Shown here one piece after another: positions 1 to 4,767 of a DNA stretch of 5,740 bases. Position numbers and translations under genes: made by a program. A model generated the notes under the pieces. The model searched no databases, had not been told where the DNA came from, and saw only the letters and a program-made list of their open reading frames with translations. The DNA is taken from contig JANYAB010000807.1 in the NCBI GenBank assembly GCA_025355225.1, forward strand, positions 1 to 5,740. The letters are read 5' to 3'. The stretch's first letter is position 1; the number at the start of each line of letters is the position of its first letter. This stretch comes from Bacteroidota bacterium. Lineage in GTDB: Bacteria > Bacteroidota > Bacteroidia > Sphingobacteriales > Sphingobacteriaceae.

Positions 1-81
1 GAGGATTACGGCACGGTGGCGGTCTTCGAAGACCTCTATGGTAATTTATGGGATTTGATCCAACCAAAGGGGACGGACTGA
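1..81 (+). CDS. VOC/glyoxalase-superfamily protein, C-terminal fragment
   Basis: The first 26 codons form an open frame that enters from upstream and ends at TGA (79-81). The peptide contains VAVFEDLYGNLWDLIQ, which matches the last strand of the vicinal-oxygen-chelate fold (typical pattern F-x-D-P-x-G-N-x-x-x-L), common in glyoxalase, bleomycin-resistance and PhnB-like proteins. Only this tail is visible, so neither substrate nor metal ligands can be assigned. The gene begins outside the window. A weak A/T hairpin follows immediately, and nothing links this gene to the sulfur genes downstream. Confidence 0.72.
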   Translation, partial: EDYGTVAVFEDLYGNLWDLIQPKGTD

Positions 82-87
82 CTTTTT

Positions 88-108
88 AAATGAAAATTCA
101 TTTTTTTT
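88..108 (+). terminator. Weak A/T-rich hairpin with U-run after the VOC gene
   Basis: Arms AAATGA (88-93) and TCATTT (98-103) pair around a 4-nt loop and run into T104-T108. The hairpin starts 6 bp after the stop codon at 81, where a terminator is expected. The stem has only one G-C pair, so it would be weak; the position and the U-run are the main support. Confidence 0.4.
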
Positions 109-340
109 AATCGCATACGTCAAATTACCTATTTCGTAATAATTAAAAACAGTAAATTTTAATTTATTTTAAGTTAAAATTATTACAAAACCCCCGCGGT
201 TAAATCAGTTGGAAAATCCAATTTTTATGTACAATTTTGAAATTTTTAAAGACCAGTAAATCAGTTAGTTCCGCGCACTCATCTAAACCTAAAAAACCGT
301 CTGTCACCTTTCCATTTTTTTGCAAAAAATGGCTTTTTTT
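109..340. other. A/T-rich intergenic region with hairpins, no gene seen
   Basis: I see no credible ORF here. There is an all-A/T inverted repeat (AATTTTAA 155-162 with TTAAAATT 174-181). A small hairpin, TTGGA (209-213) with TCCAA (217-221), is followed by five T residues. A 10-bp direct repeat, TAAATCAGTT, occurs at 201-210 and 257-266, with G/C-rich CCGCG patches nearby at about 194-198 and 271-275. The region ends in the terminator-like hairpin at 312-340. I cannot assign a function; the repeats might be operator half-sites or chance in A/T-rich DNA. Confidence 0.4.
312..340 (+). terminator. Terminator-like hairpin upstream of the small ORF
   Basis: CCATTTTTT (312-320) and AAAAAATGG (324-332) are perfect 9-bp complements around a 3-nt loop, followed after one C by seven T residues (334-340). 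The stem is mostly A-U with three G-C or C-G pairs at its base. It would end any transcript coming through from the VOC gene and insulates the small ORF downstream. Confidence 0.55.
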
Positions 341-438
341 ATATCGTAAAGGCGGTTTTGTCCTTTGTTTAATATCATTTTTTGAAACAATTTTCCGCCA
401 ATTCCCGTAATAATGCGGGTATCAATCAAATAGTGTTT

Positions 439-594
439 ATGTTAGAATTTATCAAATCCATCCAAGACTTATTTACGCCTGTTTTGAAATTAGTAGGTGC
501 AGCTGCAAACAATGGCGATAGTTTATTTAAAAGAAAAACAAGAGCTCCTTTCAATCCAGGAATTTCAAGTATTTACTTGAACCAGGGTATGTAA
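439..594 (+). CDS. Small hypothetical protein, about 51 residues
   Basis: The open frame from ATG 439 to TAA (592-594) encodes 51 residues, starting MLEFIKSIQDLF and ending with SSIYLNQGM. In-frame GTG (433) and TTG (382) codons could extend it to 53 or 70 residues; ATG was chosen as the conventional start. I do not recognise a family. The N-terminal half is mildly amphipathic and helix-like. The middle is basic (a KRKTR stretch) and the tail is polar. There is no clear signal peptide or transmembrane segment and no cysteine. It is coded as one unit between a terminator-like hairpin at 312-340 and a strong terminator at 635-683, which supports a real short transcript. That transcript could instead be a non-coding RNA. 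No strong -7 box was found upstream. Confidence 0.45.
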   Translation: MLEFIKSIQDLFTPVLKLVGAAANNGDSLFKRKTRAPFNPGISSIYLNQGM

Positions 595-634
595 GGTCAC
601 GTCCTTATCCTAAAAATACAATTACAATTCCTTT

Positions 635-683
635 ATCGTCCCGGGTACAATCATAAATAGTTTTACCTGGGACGATTTTTTTT
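635..683 (+). terminator. Strong intrinsic terminator after the small ORF
   Basis: ATCGTCCCGGGTA (635-647) pairs with TACCTGGGACGAT (664-676) as a 13-bp stem with one G-U pair and a 16-nt A/T-rich loop. T676-T683 form the U-run. It lies 40 bp after the small ORF stop and is the clearest terminator in the window. Its U-run overlaps the predicted -33 box of the next gene. Confidence 0.88.
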
Positions 684-711
684 GAGTCCATTTTAAATTC
701 GGCTGATTTTG
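681..711 (+). promoter_or_regulatory. Predicted Bacteroidota promoter for the SelW-like gene
   Basis: TTTG (681-684) matches the -33 box. After 19 bp comes TGATTTTG (704-711), one mismatch from the Bacteroidota -7 consensus TAnnTTTG. Transcription would start near 715-717, leaving a leader of under 10 nt before the ATG at 724. The -33 box is embedded in the U-run of the preceding terminator. This is a motif match only. Confidence 0.5.
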
Positions 712-723
712 TAAATTAGCCCG

Positions 724-1002
724 ATGAAACCAAGCATCACTATCGAGTATTGTCCAAAATGCCATTGGCTGTTACGGGCAGCTTACATGGCCCAGGAATT
801 GCTCACCACTTTTTCAGATGATCTGCTCAGCGTAACGCTAAAGCCAAGTGAAACAGGCGGGCATTACAGTATTAGCATTGATGATATCCTCGTATTCGAC
901 CGCGAAAAAGAGGGTCGATTTCCTGAAATAAAAGAACTGAAACAATTGGTGCGTGATCGCGTTGCCCCCGGTAAAGATTTAGGCCATACGGAACGGAAAT
1001 AA
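724..1002 (+). CDS. SelT/SelW/SelH (Rdx) family CxxC protein
   Basis: This 92-residue protein starts MKPSITIEYCPKC. A first beta strand leads to a C9-x2-C12 motif, then a long helix (about residues 14-30), and a second strand pair including the GGHYSISIDD segment (about 45-54). This is the thioredoxin-like fold of the selenoprotein W family, with cysteine where animal homologues have selenocysteine. Members are small cytoplasmic redox proteins that bind glutathione or partner proteins; their bacterial role is poorly known. Length is normal for the family. The start is the first ATG, just after the predicted promoter. No terminator is obvious before the Rrf2 gene, so some co-transcription is possible, but Rrf2 also has its own -7 box. 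A redox function next to sulfur genes is suggestive only. Confidence 0.85.
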   Translation: MKPSITIEYCPKCHWLLRAAYMAQELLTTFSDDLLSVTLKPSETGGHYSISIDDILVFDREKEGRFPEIKELKQLVRDRVAPGKDLGHTERK

Positions 1003-1043
1003 TTATTACATTTACATTGCTTAACCCCTAAATAAGCGAATTA

Positions 1044-1075
1044 TAAGCCAACCTAAATTCTTTTACCTATTTTTG
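1044..1075 (+). promoter_or_regulatory. Predicted promoter of the Rrf2 regulator
   Basis: TATTTTTG (1068-1075) is a perfect match to the Bacteroidota -7 box TAnnTTTG. The best -33 candidate at the right spacing is TAAG (1044-1047), a poor match to TTTG. Transcription would begin near 1080, about 14 nt before the ATG at 1094, whose upstream DNA (TTAAATTAAAAA) is A-rich as usual for this phylum. Confidence 0.5.
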
Positions 1076-1093
1076 TAAGTTTTAAATTAAAAA

Positions 1094-1528
1094 ATGCTTT
1101 CCAAAAAAACAAAATACGCCATTAAAGCCCTTGTTGTTCTGGGTAAAAATGCTGATAAACCCCCAATGCAGATCTCGCGAATTGCAGAAGAAGAACGTAT
1201 CCCTAAAAAGTTCCTCGAACAAATACTGTTAGATCTCAGAAACGCAGGCTTCCTGTACAGTAAAAAGGGTGCGGGCGGTGGATACAGTTTAAACAAGGAC
1301 CCTAAAGACATTTATTTGGTAAGCATTATGCGTATTACCGATGGCCCCATTGCCATGGTTCCCTGCGCGAGTCTTAATTTTTACCATAAATGCGACGAAT
1401 GCAAACAGGAAACTACCTGCGGTATTCGTGATGTGTTTGTTGAGGTGAGAGATGCTACATTGAAAATTCTTTCAGAAACAAGCATAGCTGATATTATTGC
1501 CCGGGAAAATACTTTGATCAATATATAA
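1094..1528 (+). CDS. Rrf2-family transcriptional regulator
   Basis: This 144-residue protein has the Rrf2 winged helix-turn-helix at residues 1-70: an opening helix (KKTKYAIKALVVLG), the recognition region (ISRIAEEERIPKKFLEQIL) and the wing GAGGGYSL (59-66). A long dimerisation helix covers about residues 110-138. Four cysteines, C91, C100, C103 and C109 (spacing x8, x2, x5), sit just before that helix, where IscR and NsrR bind an Fe-S cluster; the IscR pattern is C-x5-C-x5-C, so the geometry here differs. Family members sense Fe-S status, NO, redox state or cysteine supply (CymR). The gene lies directly upstream of, and in the same direction as, the sulfite reductase operon, so I infer that it controls sulfur assimilation and perhaps itself. 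The effector is not determinable from sequence. Confidence 0.92.
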   Translation: MLSKKTKYAIKALVVLGKNADKPPMQISRIAEEERIPKKFLEQILLDLRNAGFLYSKKGAGGGYSLNKDPKDIYLVSIMRITDGPIAMVPCASLNFYHKCDECKQETTCGIRDVFVEVRDATLKILSETSIADIIARENTLINI

Positions 1529-1724
1529 CCATTTGCCTTTCTTATCGTCATTTCAAAAGCAAAACTTTCTTCTCTTTTGTAAACAAAGTTCGTTAGGTGC
1601 TTTATCCTACTTCAGTGCCGTTGTAAGTATTTAAAATTGCCTGAAAACGAATTTTATTTATGTAAATTTATTGTCACGAAACGCTTTTTCTAAAAAAAAT
1701 TCTACCTTTTCCCTATACTATATA
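1529..1724. other. Intergenic upstream control region of the sulfite reductase operon
   Basis: No gene is seen. The region holds nested inverted repeats: AACTTT (1563-1568) with AAAGTT (1585-1590), and inside them TTTGT (1576-1580) with ACAAA (1583-1587). There is also TAGG (1595-1598) with CCTA (1607-1610), and the A/T dyad ATTTA-TG-TAAAT (1656-1667), about 70 bp before the predicted transcription start. Any of these could be a binding site for the neighbouring Rrf2 protein, but in such A/T-rich DNA short dyads arise by chance. No good terminator for the Rrf2 gene was found. Confidence 0.35.
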
Positions 1725-1732
1725 TATATTTG
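1725..1732 (+). promoter_or_regulatory. Predicted -7 box of the sulfite reductase operon
   Basis: TATATTTG (1725-1732) matches the Bacteroidota -7 consensus TAnnTTTG perfectly. At the expected spacing upstream (about 1701-1705) there is no TTTG, so the -33 box is poor, as expected for a promoter that needs an activator. The inferred start near 1736-1739 lies almost on the ATG at 1741. Confidence 0.55.
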
Positions 1733-1740
1733 GGAATTCA

Positions 1741-1848
1741 ATGGGGAAAGCGACTAATAAATGTCGTAAAAGCTTTATCTATTGCATAATGCAAAAATTG
1801 GGTTGGGGCTGTAACCAGGGTGTAATGAAACAATATATGCCTCTTTAG
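1741..1848 (+). CDS. Putative cysteine-containing leader peptide, 35 residues
   Basis: An open frame from ATG 1741 to TAG (1846-1848) encodes 35 residues, beginning MGKATNKCRK, with an aromatic/cysteine core KLGWGCNQG (residues 19-27) and ending QYMPL. Three codons are cysteine: residues 8 (1762-1764), 15 (1783-1785) and 24 (1810-1812); Trp is residue 22. The ATG follows the predicted transcription start by only a few bases, so the message would be nearly leaderless. A shorter 19-residue version could start at ATG 1789. The stop codon lies in the loop region of the terminator hairpin that precedes the sulfite reductase, so a ribosome at the end of this ORF would cover the 5' arm of that hairpin. 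I infer a regulatory leader peptide for attenuation. I do not recognise a family, and chance cannot be excluded for an ORF this short. Confidence 0.45.
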   Translation: MGKATNKCRKSFIYCIMQKLGWGCNQGVMKQYMPL

Positions 1849-1864
1849 CCAAAGGGGTTTTTTT
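1839..1864 (+). terminator. Leader terminator (putative attenuator) before the sulfite reductase
   Basis: CCTCTTT (1840-1846) pairs with AAAGGGG (1851-1857) as a 7-bp stem with one G-U pair and the 4-nt loop AGCC, followed by seven T residues (1858-1864). G1839 may add a G-U pair. It lies about 100-125 nt into the predicted transcript and ends 22 bp before the reductase ATG, with no promoter-like box between. It cannot terminate the Rrf2 transcript without also lying downstream of the operon's own promoter, so it would act as a conditional terminator. I found no strong antiterminator; the best alternative pairing is GGCT (1807-1810) with AGCC (1847-1850). Confidence 0.65.
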
Positions 1865-1886
1865 ATAATAAAATCAGACAGAAGAT

Positions 1887-3983
1887 ATGCAAAGCTTCCG
1901 AACCGAACTGGAGAATCCGGTAGTTGAAAGAGATATAATTGATCTTGAACAAAAGATAAGGGCTTTCCGCGAAGGTAAGATACACGACGAAAAGTTTAGG
2001 AGCCTTCGCCTGGCAAGGGGCGTTTATGGTCAGCGCCAGCAAGGTGTGCAAATGGTGCGTATTAAATTGCCTTTCGGAAAAGTTACTTTTAAGCAATTAC
2101 TGCGTATTGCCGATGTATCTGACGAATATGCCAGCCACAACCTGCATTTAACCACCCGCCAGGACATCCAGATCCATTACGTAAGCCTCGACCGCACTCC
2201 GCAGCTTTGGGCCGAACTGGAACGGGATGATGTAACACTGCGCGAAGCCTGTGGAAATACGGTTAGGAATGTAACCGCCTCTCCCACCGCTGGTGTCGAT
2301 CCCCTGGAGCCATTTGATGTTTCACCTTATGCCCAGGCTACTTTTGAATTCTTTCTACGTAACCCGATCTGCCAGGAAATGGGCCGCAAATTCAAGATAT
2401 CTTTTTCATCGAGCGATGCAGATACCGCTTTTTCTTATGTACATGATGTAGGGCTTATTCCTAAATTAAAAGAAAATGGAGAACGTGGCTTTAAGGTATT
2501 ATTAGGCGGCGGCCTTGGCGCACAACCCCTGTTAGCCAGTGTAGTTGAAGAATTTTTACCCGAAGATCAGCTTATTCCTTATATAGAATCTGTTATCAGG
2601 GTGTTCGACCGTTATGGTGAACGCAATAACCGCAACAAGGCCCGCATGAAATACCTGATTCAAAAAATCGGTCTTGATGAAGTGTTACGCCTTACACGCG
2701 AAGAAAGAATTGCTAACAAAGTAAAAAGCTATCCCATCGACCGCAATACGGTAGATATGCCGGTTTTGCCGGAAACATCTTCTTATCCGGAGGTTACAAT
2801 TGCCAACCCGTTGCGCTATGAACAGTGGCTGATTACCAACGTATTTGAGCAAAAGCAAAAGGGGTTTTATGGTGTATATGTAAAGGTAACAGTTGGCGAT
2901 ATCCCTTCGGATACAGCCCGTAAGTTGGTTAAAACCATCAGTCCCTATGTTGCTGATGAAATACGCATTACCCAAAACCAGGGCTTGTTGCTGAAATTTG
3001 TACGAAAAGAAGCATTGCCGGCCTTGTATAACGGCTTAACTGAATTGGATCTTTCTGCACCGGGTTTTGATACCGTGGCCGATGTAACCACATGCCCCGG
3101 CACCGATACCTGTAATTTGGGAATCTCCGACAGCATGACTTTATCAAAGGTGTTGGAAGATTTAATTTATAACGAATATGAAGAGTTGATATTCAACCGC
3201 GAAATAAAAATAAAGATCAGCGGCTGCATGAATTCCTGCGGTCAGCATGGCCTGGCACATATTGGTTTCCATGGCAGTTCGCTTAAGGCAGGCCTCAAAG
3301 TGTTGCCATCGGTACAGGTATTGCTGGGTGGCGGAACGGTTGGTAATGGTGTTGGCCGTACTGCAGAAAAAGTGATCAAGGTTCCCGCCAAGAGGGCTAC
3401 CCACGTATTAAGGGCCGTTCTGAACGACTACAAGGAAAATTCAATTACGGACGAAACCTTTCATAATTACTATGATAGGCTGGGCAAGGATTATTTCTAC
3501 CAGTTATTAAAGCCACTGGCCGACCTGACTACGCTAACAGATGATGAATTTGTTGACTGGGGCCACCAGGAAAGCTTTGTGACCGCAATTGGTGTTGGCG
3601 AATGTGCTGGTGTGATGATCGACCTGGTAGCGACCCTGCTTTACGAATCTGACGAGAAAATGGGCTGGGCAAATGAGGCGTTTAAAAAAGGTGCATGGGC
3701 CGATGCGATATACCATTCGTACAATGTTTTTGTCGGTTCGGCGAAAGCATTGTTATTGGATAAAAATGTTAATAGCAGCACACAAGCTGGCGTTATCCGC
3801 GAGTTCGATGCACAATATATAGATACTGCCGAATTGAGCCTTAATGGTAGTTTCAGCGACCTGGTTTTACAGATAAACAAAAACGAACCTTCTGAAGAAT
3901 TTGCAAAAACCTATCTGCAGGCTGCCAGCGACTTTTTAGAAAGCGTTAAATTAAAAAGAGAGGCGTTAGTACATCATGATTGA
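1887..3983 (+). CDS. Siroheme/[4Fe-4S] sulfite (or nitrite) reductase with C-terminal HEPN-like domain
   Basis: This 698-residue cytoplasmic enzyme carries out six-electron reduction of sulfite to sulfide (or nitrite to ammonia). It has the family's two-fold layout: ferredoxin-like half-domains at about 45-112 and 312-385, and siroheme/Fe-S domains at about 118-270 and 395-540. Cluster ligands are C403-x5-C409 (TCPGTDTC) and C447-x3-C451 (GCMNSC), the last bridging to siroheme. Likely siroheme/anion-binding residues are R91 (TTRQD), R127 (NTVRNV), K168 and K170 (RKFKIS). Residues about 552-692 are an extra helical domain resembling HEPN (GAWADAIYHSYNVFVGSAK, 602-620) without the R-x4-6-H nuclease motif. 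No flavoprotein subunit is visible, so a ferredoxin-type donor is likely. Siroheme genes and a TSUP permease downstream favour sulfite over nitrite as substrate. The ATG follows an A-rich, unstructured stretch. Confidence 0.9.
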   Translation: MQSFRTELENPVVERDIIDLEQKIRAFREGKIHDEKFRSLRLARGVYGQRQQGVQMVRIKLPFGKVTFKQLLRIADVSDEYASHNLHLTTRQDIQIHYVSLDRTPQLWAELERDDVTLREACGNTVRNVTASPTAGVDPLEPFDVSPYAQATFEFFLRNPICQEMGRKFKISFSSSDADTAFSYVHDVGLIPKLKENGERGFKVLLGGGLGAQPLLASVVEEFLPEDQLIPYIESVIRVFDRYGERNNRNKARMKYLIQKIGLDEVLRLTREERIANKVKSYPIDRNTVDMPVLPETSSYPEVTIANPLRYEQWLITNVFEQKQKGFYGVYVKVTVGDIPSDTARKLVKTISPYVADEIRITQNQGLLLKFVRKEALPALYNGLTELDLSAPGFDTVADVTTCPGTDTCNLGISDSMTLSKVLEDLIYNEYEELIFNREIKIKISGCMNSCGQHGLAHIGFHGSSLKAGLKVLPSVQVLLGGGTVGNGVGRTAEKVIKVPAKRATHVLRAVLNDYKENSITDETFHNYYDRLGKDYFYQLLKPLADLTTLTDDEFVDWGHQESFVTAIGVGECAGVMIDLVATLLYESDEKMGWANEAFKKGAWADAIYHSYNVFVGSAKALLLDKNVNSSTQAGVIREFDAQYIDTAELSLNGSFSDLVLQINKNEPSEEFAKTYLQAASDFLESVKLKREALVHHD

Positions 3984-4767
3984 TATTGAAAATAAAAAAA
4001 CGGTTAAGGAACCACGCATTACGCTTGTTGGCGCAGGCCCTGGTGATGCTGACCTTATTACTATCAAAGGTATTAAGGCGCTTAAAACAGCGGACGTGGT
4101 GCTTTATGATGCGTTGGTGAATGAAGAACTGCTTGAATTTGCCCCTGAACATGCTACAAAGGTGTACGTGGGCAAACGCTCAGGTGATCACTCGCATTCG
4201 CAAGAAGCGATTAATCAGTTGATGGTTGATTATGCACTTAATTATGGACATGTGGTGCGCCTTAAAGGTGGCGATCCTTTCGTTTTTGGCCGCGGTTACG
4301 AAGAGTTGGATCATGCCGCTTCGTACAGTATTCCCGCTGAAGTTATTCCGGGCATTTCAAGTTCAATAGGAATACCCGGCCTGCAGCATATACCGGTAAC
4401 TCATCGTGGATTAAGTGAAAGTTTTTGGGTGATAACAGGTACAACAGCTGATGGTAAAGTATCTAATGATCTTTACGAAGCTGCACGCACCAGGGCAACC
4501 ATCGTTGTATTGATGGGCCTGCATAAGCTTGCTGAAATTACTGATATATTTAAAAAAGAAGATAAGAACAGGTTGCCGGTTGCAGTTATCCAAAGCGGTT
4601 CGACAGTGAATGAAAAAGTAGCCGTTGGTATAATAGATACTATAGTAGAGATCGTGGAGGAGAAAAAAATATCATCCCCGGCATTGATCATTATTGGCGA
4701 AGTAGTATCACTGCACCCTATGTTTCAGCCTATCAGGGAATTTTATGACATTATTGCCCAGGAATAA
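3976..4767 (+). CDS. cobA: Uroporphyrinogen-III C-methyltransferase (SUMT)
   Basis: This 263-residue enzyme uses two S-adenosylmethionine molecules to methylate uroporphyrinogen III at C2 and C7, giving precorrin-2, the first step toward siroheme. Family motifs are all present: GAGPGD (19-24) near the N terminus, VVRLKGGDPFVFGRG (93-107), IPGISS (124-129), PVTHRG (140-145), the central VVLMGL (177-182) and SPALIIIGEVVSL (234-246). Length is normal for a stand-alone SUMT, unlike E. coli CysG where this domain is fused to the dehydrogenase/ferrochelatase. The ATG overlaps the end of the reductase frame by 8 bp (shared CATGATTGA region), implying translational coupling. It supplies siroheme to the reductase upstream. 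A cobalamin role is less likely, as no other corrin genes are in view. The symbol sumT or cysG-like is also used. Confidence 0.95.
   Translation: MIDIENKKTVKEPRITLVGAGPGDADLITIKGIKALKTADVVLYDALVNEELLEFAPEHATKVYVGKRSGDHSHSQEAINQLMVDYALNYGHVVRLKGGDPFVFGRGYEELDHAASYSIPAEVIPGISSSIGIPGLQHIPVTHRGLSESFWVITGTTADGKVSNDLYEAARTRATIVVLMGLHKLAEITDIFKKEDKNRLPVAVIQSGSTVNEKVAVGIIDTIVEIVEEKKISSPALIIIGEVVSLHPMFQPIREFYDIIAQE

Noticed and set aside
403..418. CCCG...CGGG hairpin near the small ORF as a structured RNA
   Set aside because: It has only four pairs with an 8-nt loop and no extension or U-run. It is not distinguishable from chance.
1019..1037. Hairpin GCTTA/TAAGC between the SelW-like and Rrf2 genes as a terminator
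   Set aside because: The stem is only 5 bp with a 9-nt loop and is not followed by a U-run.
1563..1590. Nested inverted repeats after Rrf2 as its terminator
   Set aside because: No U-run follows, and the two possible pairings compete. It is kept only as a possible protein-binding dyad.
1782..1794. Hairpin TTGCA/TGCAA in the leader as an antiterminator
   Set aside because: It is a local 5-bp stem that shares no complementarity with either arm of the leader terminator, so it cannot directly switch the terminator.
1733..1886. A known riboswitch (SAM, cobalamin, TPP) in the sulfite reductase leader
   Set aside because: None of the conserved core sequences of these classes that I know was found in the 150-nt leader. 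The leader is also short, and its only clear structured element besides small hairpins is the terminator.
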